Origin: Bacteroidales bacterium
GTDB taxonomy: Bacteria > Bacteroidota > Bacteroidia > Bacteroidales > VadinHA17
Direction: 5' to 3'
Length of the DNA stretch: 64,000 bases
NCBI GenBank assembly: GCA_016715075.1
Contig: JADKBK010000004.1
Span: forward strand, 287,633 to 351,632
A program made the position numbers and the translations under genes. Every line of letters begins with the position of its first letter. The first letter of the stretch is position 1. This document shows, in pieces, positions 51,282 to 60,661 of the stretch. The notes below the pieces were generated by a model. That model had not been told where the DNA came from and ran no database searches. It was given only the letters and a program-made list of their open reading frames with translations.

Positions 51282-53630
51282 ATGAAAGAGATATTTGCTG
51301 CGTTGATTTTCCTTGCAGGGTTAAACCTTGTCTCTGTGGGAAACTGCTGCTCTGCCCAGGTATTGCCAAAAAAAGTTACCATCAGCGGATATGTAAGTGA
51401 CAGTGATAATGGTGAAATGCTGGCAGGGGTGACAATTTATGAGAATACTCTGAAAACCGGGACTTCAACAAATGCCTATGGTTTCTATTCACTGACTATC
51501 CCGGCTGGAAATTACAATCTGCAATATTCATATATCGGTTATCAGACCCTGAGCCAGAAAGGTGTCATCGAGAAGGATATAACGATGAATATTTCAATTA
51601 AAAGTGCAGAAACCACACTGGGAGAGGTTATCGTTGAAGGGAAGCGGACGGATGAAAATGTGCGCTCCACTGAGATGAGCCTGGTGAAGCTTGATATTAA
51701 AACAATAAGGATGGTTCCGTCACTTCTTGGCGAGGTTGATCTGATAAAGGTGCTGCAACTGCTGCCCGGTGTACAGCCGACCAGCGAAGGAGCAACCGGA
51801 TTCAGTGTAAGAGGGGGCAGCGCTGATCAGAACCTGATAATTCTCGATGAAGCCACAGTTTACAATGCTTCGCATCTTATGGGCTTCTTCTCAGTCTTTA
51901 ACAATGATGCTGTAAAAAATGTCACGCTTTACAAGGGCGATATACCTGCCGCCTATGGAGGCAGGCTCTCATCTCTGCTTGATGTTCAGATGAAAGACGG
52001 TAATTCCAAGAAAACCGGATTCAGCGGCAGTATTGGTACCATATCCAGCAAACTTACTGTTGAAGGCCCTGTTAAGAAAGACAGGACAACCTACCTGATT
52101 GCAGGAAGACGGACATATGCTGACCTGTTTCTCCCATTTGCAAAGGATAAGAATGTTCGCGATAATAAACTCTATTTCTATGATCTGAACCTTAAGCTGT
52201 CACATGTTATCAATGATAAGAACAGACTCTACCTTTCCGGGTATTTTGGCAGGGATGTTTTCAAAAATCCCTTTTCATCAATCGGTTTTGGAAATCAGAC
52301 TGCCTCGGTAAGATGGAATCACCTCTTCTCACAAAAATTATTTTTTAATCTCAGCCTTATCTATTCAAGGTATAATTATCAAATAGGAACACCTGAAGAT
52401 GAACCAACCTCATTTGTCTGGAATTCAAAACTGGGCGATTATTCCGCCAGATTTGATTTTACACATTATCTGTCAGGAAATCACAAACTCAGATACGGTG
52501 CAACAACAATGTATCATCAGTTTAATCCAGGTTCAGTGCATGGTACCGGAACCAACAGCATCTACAGCGATTTTGTTCTGCCTCCCGAATATGCCCTTGA
52601 CCACAGTCTTTATATTTCCGATGATTATAAAGTAACAGGGAACTTCAGCGTCAAATATGGTTTGAGGTTATCAGCTTTCCAGAATATCGGGCCTGCAACA
52701 ATTTATTCATATGATACTGAATATAGCCCTGTCGACAGTACTGTATATGGTAAAAATAAGATTTTCAATACCTATGTCAGTCTTGAACCGCGGATAGCAT
52801 TTACATATATCCTGAATGATATCTCTTCGGTTAAGGGCAGCTATTCCCATACAGTTCAGTATATTACACTGGCTCAGAATTCTACGGCCGGAACGCCGCT
52901 TGATATATGGTTCCCAGCTACTCCAAACGTCAGACCACAGGTAAGTGACCAACTTTCTGCAGGCTATTTCAGAAATTTCAGACAAAACATGTATGAGGTT
53001 TCAGGTGAACTGTACTATAAGACTATCGGAAATCTCATTGATTTCCGTGATCATGCGCAACTTTTTCTGAATCAGTATCTTGAGAGTGAATTGCGAATTG
53101 GAAGAGGGTATGCGTATGGTATAGAGGCACTTGTAAGGAAAGATGAAGGCCGCTTTACGGGTTGGATCAGTTATACATGGTCACGATCATTCAGGATTAT
53201 CCCTGAGATTAATTACGGCAACCGTTATTGTTCACCATACGATAAGCCTCATTCATTGAATATTGTTACGAACTTTGAAATATCGAAAAGGATTTCGGCA
53301 TCAGCTACCTGGATCTACGCCACCGGCCTTCCCGTAACCTTTCCAACTGGCAGGGCAGTAGTGGGAAATGCCATAATACCAATCTATTCAAACCGTAATG
53401 ACTACAGGATGCCTGATTATCACAGGCTGGATCTATCAGTTACATTTAAGGGGAGAGCTGATAAAAAATGGCACGATGAATTGAATTTATCTGTTTATAA
53501 TGTTTACAACAGGCATAATGCCTGGGCTATTAATTTTGTCAGGGATGCTAACGACCCAAATGTCACCTATGCTGAAAAGACATACCTGTTTGCTATTATC
53601 CCGGCACTTACATATAATGTTAAATTCTGA
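51282..53630 (+). CDS. TonB-dependent receptor with CarboxypepD-like N-domain
   Basis: 782 residues. Signal peptide (residues ~1-25); CarboxypepD_reg-like domain (~32-115: ISGYVSDSDNGEMLAGVTI to IGYQTL), plug domain (~130-240: LLPGVQPTSEGATGFSVRGG, LDEATVYNASHL), and a ~22-strand barrel to the C-terminal Phe. This subtype, with no TonB box recognised by eye, is the partner of DUF4249 lipoproteins; that gene follows 4 bp downstream. Such pairs import unknown ligands (not the usual SusD-type glycan systems). A -7 promoter box is well formed. Confidence 0.9.
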   Translation: MKEIFAALIFLAGLNLVSVGNCCSAQVLPKKVTISGYVSDSDNGEMLAGVTIYENTLKTGTSTNAYGFYSLTIPAGNYNLQYSYIGYQTLSQKGVIEKDITMNISIKSAETTLGEVIVEGKRTDENVRSTEMSLVKLDIKTIRMVPSLLGEVDLIKVLQLLPGVQPTSEGATGFSVRGGSADQNLIILDEATVYNASHLMGFFSVFNNDAVKNVTLYKGDIPAAYGGRLSSLLDVQMKDGNSKKTGFSGSIGTISSKLTVEGPVKKDRTTYLIAGRRTYADLFLPFAKDKNVRDNKLYFYDLNLKLSHVINDKNRLYLSGYFGRDVFKNPFSSIGFGNQTASVRWNHLFSQKLFFNLSLIYSRYNYQIGTPEDEPTSFVWNSKLGDYSARFDFTHYLSGNHKLRYGATTMYHQFNPGSVHGTGTNSIYSDFVLPPEYALDHSLYISDDYKVTGNFSVKYGLRLSAFQNIGPATIYSYDTEYSPVDSTVYGKNKIFNTYVSLEPRIAFTYILNDISSVKGSYSHTVQYITLAQNSTAGTPLDIWFPATPNVRPQVSDQLSAGYFRNFRQNMYEVSGELYYKTIGNLIDFRDHAQLFLNQYLESELRIGRGYAYGIEALVRKDEGRFTGWISYTWSRSFRIIPEINYGNRYCSPYDKPHSLNIVTNFEISKRISASATWIYATGLPVTFPTGRAVVGNAIIPIYSNRNDYRMPDYHRLDLSVTFKGRADKKWHDELNLSVYNVYNRHNAWAINFVRDANDPNVTYAEKTYLFAIIPALTYNVKF

Positions 53631-53634
53631 AAAT

Positions 53635-54486
53635 ATGAAATTCAGCAGTATTGGATTTTCGACCATTGTTCTGTCGGTTCTTACATTTTCATGCGTGGAA
53701 AGGATCAATATCGAACTGGATGACAGTTACACCAGACTGATTGTCGACGGAGCTATTACCACTGACACTACCGCCCATACTGTTATGCTTTCAAGTACAA
53801 CAAGCTATTATTATAACCAGGTTATTCCTCCTGTCACAGGTGCACTTCTCACTTTGACTGATGGAACAGTTGAATACTCCATGAATGAAGATGCCCCAGG
53901 TATTTACCGTACAAACTCCTCTGTCTATGGCGTTCCGGGGAAAACCTATACTCTAAAGATAAAGCTTGCTGAACCTATCGGAGGATACGTCGATTATGAA
54001 GCCAGTTCAATACTTTATCCGGTTAATACCCTTGATTCTGTCAGCCTGGCTTTTCATCCTGACTGGTCTGATGATGGCATCTGGGAAGTAAAATGTTATG
54101 TGCAGGACCCGCCTACTGAAGATTTTTACCGCTTCCTTATTTCAAAAAACTCGGATATGCTAACTGATACCCTTGATGAATGGTTTGTGACAGATTACAG
54201 ATTTTTCAATGGGAATTATGCCTATGGTGCACCGATTGCCTATCTGCAGCAACATAAAGATGACGAGGTCTTACTCACTGGTGACACTGTAAAAGTTGAA
54301 ATGAACAGCATCGGAAGTGGCTATGCCAATTTTATCTGGGAGGCCCAGACAGAAGCAGGAGGATCAAATCCTTTGTTCAGTGGTCCCCCTGCAAATGTGA
54401 AAGGGAATATCAGCAACGGGGCATTTGGATTCTTTTCAGCATATTCTGCTACCAGGGCCTATACTATTGTGCCCGACAGCATTTAA
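53635..54486 (+). CDS. DUF4249 lipoprotein
   Basis: 283 residues from ATG 53635. A longer frame upstream runs through the receptor coding sequence and is not used. Signal ends in the lipobox FSCV (Cys20), so outer-membrane lipoprotein. Body is the DUF4249 beta-rich domain (RLIVDGAITTDTTAHTVMLS to the end). Paired with the TonB receptor, as in most Bacteroidota cases, it probably acts in ligand capture on the cell surface; ligand unknown. The stop codon shares TTAA with the convergent FtsE-like gene. Confidence 0.85.
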   Translation: MKFSSIGFSTIVLSVLTFSCVERINIELDDSYTRLIVDGAITTDTTAHTVMLSSTTSYYYNQVIPPVTGALLTLTDGTVEYSMNEDAPGIYRTNSSVYGVPGKTYTLKIKLAEPIGGYVDYEASSILYPVNTLDSVSLAFHPDWSDDGIWEVKCYVQDPPTEDFYRFLISKNSDMLTDTLDEWFVTDYRFFNGNYAYGAPIAYLQQHKDDEVLLTGDTVKVEMNSIGSGYANFIWEAQTEAGGSNPLFSGPPANVKGNISNGAFGFFSAYSATRAYTIVPDSI

Positions 54487-55193
54487 AGGAGCTCTATCTC
54501 CTCATCCTCATTAATTTCAATCAGGCTGCCATTCTCACATTTAATGGTCTTTGCGGTGAATTTTTTAAGAAGGGTATAATTGTGAGTTGCGACGATCACT
54601 GCTCTGCCTGTCCTGCTGATATCGGTAAGAAGCTTTAAAATTCCCTCGGAAGTTTCAGGGTCAAGGTTGCCGGTAGGTTCATCCGCAAGAATGATATCCG
54701 GATCATTCAGGAGCGCTCTTCCGATTACAACTCTCTGCTGTTCTCCTCCGGAGAGCTGATGAGGCATTTTATAGCCTTTAAGTCCAAGTCCTACCTTATC
54801 AAGTACTTCTCCGATCCGGGTCTCAATCTCATGTTTGTTTTTCCATCCGGTTGCCTTGAGAACAAATTCAAGATTGGCATTGACTGAACGGTCAGTCAAT
54901 AGCTGAAAATCCTGAAAAACAATACCTATCTTTCTTCTCAGGTAGGGGATATCTCTCTTTTTCAGCTTCGACAGATTGTATCCTGCAACAAGACCTATTC
55001 CCTCTTTCAAAGGGATCTGTGCATTCAGGGTTTTTATCAGACTCGACTTGCCACTGCCAACCCTGCCCACAAGGTAAACAAATTCACCTTTGCTCACGCT
55101 CAGATTGACATTCGAAAGTACCAGATGGTCCTGCTGCCATATTGCACAGCCTGATAATTCAATAATTACATCCAGAGGAAGAATTTCCTGCAT
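54483..55193 (-). CDS. FtsE-like ABC-transporter ATPase
   Basis: 236 residues from ATG 55193; a GTG six codons earlier is in frame but less likely. Walker A GRVGSGKSS, Q-loop, signature LSGGEQQRV, Walker B IILADEPTG, and H-loop VATHNY are complete. Short, with the FtsE-type N-terminus (EFVYLVGRVGSGKSSLIK) and no membrane domain. FtsE pairs with FtsX to drive peptidoglycan hydrolases in division; no ftsX is adjacent in the window. MacB/LolD-type ATPases of the same family are alternatives. The stop overlaps the DUF4249 stop. Confidence 0.85.
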   Translation of the reverse strand: MQEILPLDVIIELSGCAIWQQDHLVLSNVNLSVSKGEFVYLVGRVGSGKSSLIKTLNAQIPLKEGIGLVAGYNLSKLKKRDIPYLRRKIGIVFQDFQLLTDRSVNANLEFVLKATGWKNKHEIETRIGEVLDKVGLGLKGYKMPHQLSGGEQQRVVIGRALLNDPDIILADEPTGNLDPETSEGILKLLTDISRTGRAVIVATHNYTLLKKFTAKTIKCENGSLIEINEDEEIELL

Positions 55194-55418
55194 AATTATT
55201 TTTTTACCCACAAAATAAAGAAAGAATTGATAATTAACATTTATATGTTGATAAAATCAGTAATAAAGGCCGGCAGCCGCCGTTTAATAATTGTAATTTT
55301 ACATTTAACTTAAAAAAGACGAAGTGTTATATATTGCTTATGATTAGCACTTTAGATACATTTCTTGAAAATTTTGCTGAAATAGAGCCGTTTTGTGCAG
55401 GGCTCAAAAAAATAAGTT

Positions 55419-58400
55419 ATGAACAGAAAAAAATTCATTCTGATTTTTAGTTCCCTTTTGATTTTCATTATTCAGATCTCATCTCAGGTTCCGTTTACCG
55501 GAAAAGATATTGGCTCAGAATTCAACAGGGGAATGGAACTGTTTAATAAAGAGAAGTATCCGGCGGCCATCCGTCTCTTCGATTCCTATGTAAAAAGCGA
55601 AGATAAGACAGACCTGATTAAAGTTTCCGACGCTGAATATTACAGCGCAGTGGCAGCACTTAAATTATTCAATGCAGACGCTGAATACAGAATGGTCAGA
55701 TTCATCACAAGCCATCCTGAAAGTCCGAAACTGAATGATTCAAGACTGTTGCTCGGAGATTACTTTTATCAGAACAAGAACTATAAAAAAGCAGTCACCT
55801 GGTATGAAAGCGTTAACAGACAGGAACTGAAAGGTGATGTACTGACCGAGTATTTTTTCAGGCTTGGCTATTCTCTTTATATAAAAGGTGACCAGAGCAG
55901 GGCATTGCTTATGTTCTCAGAGATTAAGGACATAGATACTGAATATACACCGCCTGCAATTTACTACTATTCTCAGATAGCCTATGAGCAAAAAATGTAT
56001 CAGACTGCTATGGAGGGATTTATGCGCCTGAAAGACGATGAGACATTCGGCAATATAGTACCATTTTATATTGTGCAGATATTATATATGCAAAAAGATT
56101 ATGACGGAATCCTTGCAATGGCGCCCGAACTTCTTAAATCCGCCGGGAAAGAACGATCAATAGAGCTTTACAGATTTATAGGTGATGCCTATTACAACAA
56201 GGAGAATTACAAGGAGGCTCTGGTATATCTTGAAAAGTATTCAGCCGGGGCAAAAGCCTCAGGTCGAGAGGATAAATATCAGCTTGGTTACTGCTATTAC
56301 AAAACTGGCGAGATAGATAAGGCTATAAAACTGTTTCTGGAGATTGGCATAAAGAATGATCCGTTAACTCAGAATGTCTGGAATCTGCTTGGAGATTGTT
56401 ATCTGCAAAAGGGCGATAAGAAAAGGGCACAGTTCGCATTCGGGGAAGCATCAAAGCTTAATTATGATAAAAAAATAAAGGAAGAGTCATTATTAAACTA
56501 TGCAAAACTTACCTATGAGACAGGTTATTCTCCCTTCGGAGAGGCAATCGCAGCTTTTGAGGAGTACATCGATAATTATCCGGGGTCAGAAAAGATACAG
56601 GAGGTTTATGATTATCTCGTTGAAACATATATGCAGATAAAGAACTATAAGGCAGCTCTTGCATCCCTCGACAGGATTACCAATAAGGATACCAGACTGG
56701 AGGAAGCATATCAGAAAGTTGCCTTCTTCAGGGGTCTTGAGCTGTTCAAGAATATGGAGATAGATGCCTCAATTGCGATGTTCGATAAATCTCTGAAATA
56801 TCAGAAATATAATATGTCATTCAGAGCCCGGGCCATATACTGGAGAGGTGAGGCGTATTACAGGCTTGCAATGTTCGATAAGGCCAGGGATGATTATGAA
56901 CTCTTCATTGGACTGCCGGGTTCCATTAAGTTGGCTGAAGCAAAGATGGTTCGGTATAATCTCGGATCAGCCTATTTTAATATGAAAGATTATTCCAATG
57001 CACTCACTAATCTGAAAACCTTTGAGACAGATGCGGTAAATATAAAGACTGAGATACTTTCTGATGCAAAAAACAGGATAGGAGACTGTTATTATATTAC
57101 AACTGATTACCAGATGGCAGTAAACTACTATGATAAGGTTATAGATTTCGGCCTTCTGGATGTAGACTATGCTATGTTTCAGAAAGGATTTTCCCTCGGA
57201 CTGATGAATAATAACAAAAGCAAGGTTGAGGTTCTTACAAATCTTACACGTAAATACCCTTCTTCACAATATGTGCCTAATGCTATCTTTGAAAGAGGAC
57301 GGGCATACCTGGTTCTTGAAGATTACAAAAACGGGGAGGCTGATTTTAACAGCGTAATATCTACCTATCCTACAAGCGCTTTCGCTCCAAGAGCCATTGT
57401 ACAGCTTGGACTTCTTTATTATAAGCTTGGAGAGAATGACAAAGCAATTGCCCAGTTTAAAAAAGTTGTCGAAAACTACAAGTCGACGCCTGAAGCAAGA
57501 TATGCTATGACAGGTTTAAAGAATGCCTATGTTGACAATGGTGATGTAGATGCATATTTTACATATGTAAAAACCGTTGACGGATATGAGAATGTTGATA
57601 TGAGCGAGAAAGATTCGCTTCGATATACATCTGCTGAAAACCTCTATATCTCTGCTAAATACGACAAGGCAACAACAGCATTTCAGGAATATCTGAGTGA
57701 GTTTCCCAATGGCAGCTTCCAGCTTAATGCACAATATTACCTTGCAGAATGCCTGAGAACAGCAGGACGCAAGGATGAAGCATTGAAACTCTATATTGAA
57801 GTAGCATCCGTTCCAAACAGTCCATACCTTGAGCAGACACTCATTCAGGCAGCAATAATCCTCTTTGAAAAGGAGGAATACGGATCATCACTGGATTATT
57901 ATGAAAGGCTCGAGAGTACAACAGCGGATGCAGGCAACAAACTCATTGCACTTAAAGGAGAATTAAGATCTTCATATCAGGCAGGTGATGCACAGAAGAC
58001 AATTATTGCTGCCGGAAAAATCAATGGTTTGCAACATATTCCGGAGGAGCTTATCAGGGAAGCCACTTTTATGACTGCAAAAGCCAATTACAGTCTTAAT
58101 AACTTTGATGATGCCCTTAAGGATTTCAAAAAAGTAGGGAAAGAGGTTACCAGTGCAGAAGGCGCTGAATCAAAGTACAGGGTCGCTGAATTGCTGTTTA
58201 AGAAGGATCAGATCAATGAGTCGGAAAAGGTGGTGACCGAGTTCATTGACCAGAATACACCTCATCAGTACTGGATGGCAAGGATGTTCCTCCTGCTTGC
58301 CGATATAAGCATCAAAAAGGGAGACTCGCTTCAGGCTAGAGCAACATTGCAAAGTCTGAAAGAATACTATACCATCGATAATGATGGCATACTGGATGAA

Positions 58401-58442
58401 GTGAAGGCCAAAATGGCTACTCTCGGAGAGGGCAGCAAATAA
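55419..58442 (+). CDS. Large TPR-repeat protein, secreted
   Basis: 1007 residues with a signal peptide (residues ~4-22). The rest is nearly all tetratricopeptide repeats, about 20-25, with the usual (A/S)xxxYxxGxxLxxxxxYxxAxxxF pattern, e.g. YYNKENYKEALVYLEKYS and YFNMKDYSNALTNLKTF. It is a periplasmic scaffold. The downstream gene encodes a probable outer-membrane barrel (37 bp gap) on the same strand; TPR/barrel pairs of this size recur in Bacteroidota. Role unknown; envelope assembly or transport is likely. Confidence 0.85.
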   Translation: MNRKKFILIFSSLLIFIIQISSQVPFTGKDIGSEFNRGMELFNKEKYPAAIRLFDSYVKSEDKTDLIKVSDAEYYSAVAALKLFNADAEYRMVRFITSHPESPKLNDSRLLLGDYFYQNKNYKKAVTWYESVNRQELKGDVLTEYFFRLGYSLYIKGDQSRALLMFSEIKDIDTEYTPPAIYYYSQIAYEQKMYQTAMEGFMRLKDDETFGNIVPFYIVQILYMQKDYDGILAMAPELLKSAGKERSIELYRFIGDAYYNKENYKEALVYLEKYSAGAKASGREDKYQLGYCYYKTGEIDKAIKLFLEIGIKNDPLTQNVWNLLGDCYLQKGDKKRAQFAFGEASKLNYDKKIKEESLLNYAKLTYETGYSPFGEAIAAFEEYIDNYPGSEKIQEVYDYLVETYMQIKNYKAALASLDRITNKDTRLEEAYQKVAFFRGLELFKNMEIDASIAMFDKSLKYQKYNMSFRARAIYWRGEAYYRLAMFDKARDDYELFIGLPGSIKLAEAKMVRYNLGSAYFNMKDYSNALTNLKTFETDAVNIKTEILSDAKNRIGDCYYITTDYQMAVNYYDKVIDFGLLDVDYAMFQKGFSLGLMNNNKSKVEVLTNLTRKYPSSQYVPNAIFERGRAYLVLEDYKNGEADFNSVISTYPTSAFAPRAIVQLGLLYYKLGENDKAIAQFKKVVENYKSTPEARYAMTGLKNAYVDNGDVDAYFTYVKTVDGYENVDMSEKDSLRYTSAENLYISAKYDKATTAFQEYLSEFPNGSFQLNAQYYLAECLRTAGRKDEALKLYIEVASVPNSPYLEQTLIQAAIILFEKEEYGSSLDYYERLESTTADAGNKLIALKGELRSSYQAGDAQKTIIAAGKINGLQHIPEELIREATFMTAKANYSLNNFDDALKDFKKVGKEVTSAEGAESKYRVAELLFKKDQINESEKVVTEFIDQNTPHQYWMARMFLLLADISIKKGDSLQARATLQSLKEYYTIDNDGILDEVKAKMATLGEGSK

Positions 58443-58479
58443 CCAGAAATTAAATGACATTTATTTAAGCAGTCAGAAA

Positions 58480-60234
58480 ATGATAAGAAAGAAAATATAT
58501 ACGCTTAAACCAGGCCTTGCGATCCCGGTCATTCTGCTTCTGTCTGTTTTTCAGGCAGGTGCGCAGGTAAATCAACAGGAAACAGGTGTAAAACGAGAGG
58601 TTACTCTATATAATCCCTACAAGCCCTCTCTCACAGTAATTAAAAAGATGAGTTTCCTGCCAGACATGATTGATACAGTAAGAGTTAAGCCGGATTTTCA
58701 TTATGAGGTAAGCAGCATTCCTTTTCAGCCTGAGTATACAATCAGTCAGATAAAAGCAGCTGCATTGCTTCCAGATCCATTACCCAAGTTATATAAGAGC
58801 TATGTTAATGTTGGATTTGGGAATCATGTCACACCGCTTGCAGAAATAAGTATAACCAACGAACGTTCCAAGAAGGGAGCATTTGGTATCTATGGCCGCC
58901 ATTTCTCCAGTAATGACAATATATTCCTGAAGAATGGAAAAGAGATCTATAGCGGCTATATGGATAATGATGCATCTCTTTTCGGGAGGAGATTCTTCAA
59001 GAAAAGTACTCTGGAAGGTTCATTTGACTTTACTCAGAAAGTAAGGCATGCTTACGGATATAAACCGGAAATACCCGATTATAATCCGCGGAAGGACGAT
59101 ATAAGAATGGCCTATTATAATATAGGTGCAAAAGCCTCATTTGCTTCCGCTAATCTCGATTCATCTGAATTCTATTATGATTTTGATGTTTATTACAACT
59201 ACTTCCATCACTCTGAATACCTGTTCCAGCATAATGGGGGAATCGACGGGATAATGGCAAAATCATTCAAGGGCTTCTACGTAGGTTCAGGAATAAGCTT
59301 TGAGCATTACAATAATTCAGACTCAACAGGCATCGATCCTGAATTTATAGCATCAGTGAGTCCCTTTCTTAAGAAGAAAACAGACCAGTGGAACTTTAAA
59401 CTTGGTTTCCAGGCCCTGATTGACAGAAGTTCAATTTTACACTTATATCCCGATGTTGAATTCGGATTCAGCATTGTTCCTTCATACCTTGGTTTTTTTG
59501 CCAGTTTATCGGGAAAAATGGAAAGAAACGAACCTCTGAAGGTTATCTCTGAAAACCCATACCTGGTAAGTGACCAGTTTCCTGCATTTGTGAGACAAGG
59601 ATCTCTTTTCAGATTACCGGATACTGATCATAAATTTATTGTTACTTCAGGTTTGAAAGGTAATACGGGAGTTGGAGGTAATTACCTCGTCTCCGCTACC
59701 TATTCGGTTATTGACCGTATGCTTTTCTATTCAAATATTGTTTTTCCCGATACCGTTCCATTAAGAGCTGCCGGAAACTATTTTTTGCCTATCTCAGAGC
59801 CTGTAAACGTTATTAACCTTCATGCGGAGATGAATGGACCACTTAATGACAAATTCTCATTCAAATGGTTAGCAAACTACTACAGCTACACTTCAAATCT
59901 GGAATATGCATGGAATAAGCCTTCATGGGATGGACAATTCGGATTGAAGTATAATCTGAGAGATAAAATCATAGCCGGTATTGAACTTACAGCAATCGGA
60001 AAAAGGAGGCAGATAATAAACGGTGACCGGCTTAGTATAAAGGCAGGTTATGAATCCACCACTGAGGAGATGCCGGCCCATTTCAATCTGAATCTGAATG
60101 CTGAATACCGTTATTCGAAGATACTCTCATTCTGGACGAGACTCAATAACATCTCATACGACAGATATTACGAATGGGCTTATTACCCTTCGCAAAGATT
60201 TCTCTTCATGCTGGGATTCACATATAGTTTATAG
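58480..60234 (+). CDS. Outer-membrane beta-barrel protein candidate
   Basis: 584 residues with a signal peptide (residues ~12-28). After a short N-terminal region with LPKLYKSYVNVGFGNHVTPL, the sequence alternates polar and hydrophobic residues with many Tyr/Phe/Gly, e.g. YYNIGAKASF, YYDFDVYYNYF, FLFMLGFTYSL ending on Leu/aromatic, as expected for a ~24-strand barrel. No plug domain or TonB box found. Forms a pair with the large TPR protein upstream. I do not recognise a characterised family; it may be a porin or an assembly factor. Confidence 0.72.
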   Translation: MIRKKIYTLKPGLAIPVILLLSVFQAGAQVNQQETGVKREVTLYNPYKPSLTVIKKMSFLPDMIDTVRVKPDFHYEVSSIPFQPEYTISQIKAAALLPDPLPKLYKSYVNVGFGNHVTPLAEISITNERSKKGAFGIYGRHFSSNDNIFLKNGKEIYSGYMDNDASLFGRRFFKKSTLEGSFDFTQKVRHAYGYKPEIPDYNPRKDDIRMAYYNIGAKASFASANLDSSEFYYDFDVYYNYFHHSEYLFQHNGGIDGIMAKSFKGFYVGSGISFEHYNNSDSTGIDPEFIASVSPFLKKKTDQWNFKLGFQALIDRSSILHLYPDVEFGFSIVPSYLGFFASLSGKMERNEPLKVISENPYLVSDQFPAFVRQGSLFRLPDTDHKFIVTSGLKGNTGVGGNYLVSATYSVIDRMLFYSNIVFPDTVPLRAAGNYFLPISEPVNVINLHAEMNGPLNDKFSFKWLANYYSYTSNLEYAWNKPSWDGQFGLKYNLRDKIIAGIELTAIGKRRQIINGDRLSIKAGYESTTEEMPAHFNLNLNAEYRYSKILSFWTRLNNISYDRYYEWAYYPSQRFLFMLGFTYSL

Positions 60235-60661
60235 GACTTTTTACCCTATACATCTTTTCCATAATACCTTAACCGGAGAGATTCATGTGTTTTTTTCCTG
60301 GTATTACTCTCTAAAGAAGCCTGGGTATTTTCCTTTATTGCCAGGCTGTATAATTTATGTTCTTGTTGTTAATTTCTTGCTGATAAATGTGCATTAATTT
60401 TGACGAATAATAATTAAAAAGCCGTTTTAAATCAGTATATTTGCCGGGATAATTAATAATCATAATATCAATAAATTATAACAGGGATTGTGAAGTTGAT
60501 TCTGATGGCTTGCAGCATAAAAAAAGCATCCAGACTGCATTTCCGGAAAGTCAAGTTTTAATGTCGGGTAAAGGAGCATTAAAAACGGTGTTCCCGATTT
60601 CGATTTTGATATTTACAGGGATGAATTATTAAAAGAAATGTTGAATTAATAAAATAGGTTG
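60235..60661. other. gyrB upstream region with -7 promoter box
   Basis: 427 bp without a gene. TATATTTG at 60436-60443 is a perfect -7 box, but no TTTG lies 19-21 bases upstream (nearest ends 33 bases away). It would give a ~210-base leader to gyrB. No hairpin or repeat of note; the first ~190 bases read only as chance frames. Confidence 0.5.

Noticed and set aside
53500..53634. Upstream extension of the DUF4249 gene
   Set aside because: It runs inside the receptor coding sequence; the ATG at 53635 gives a proper lipoprotein signal.
55340..55450. 36-codon upstream ORF overlapping the TPR start
   Set aside because: Out of frame, no ribosome-binding sign and no homology recognised; probably chance.
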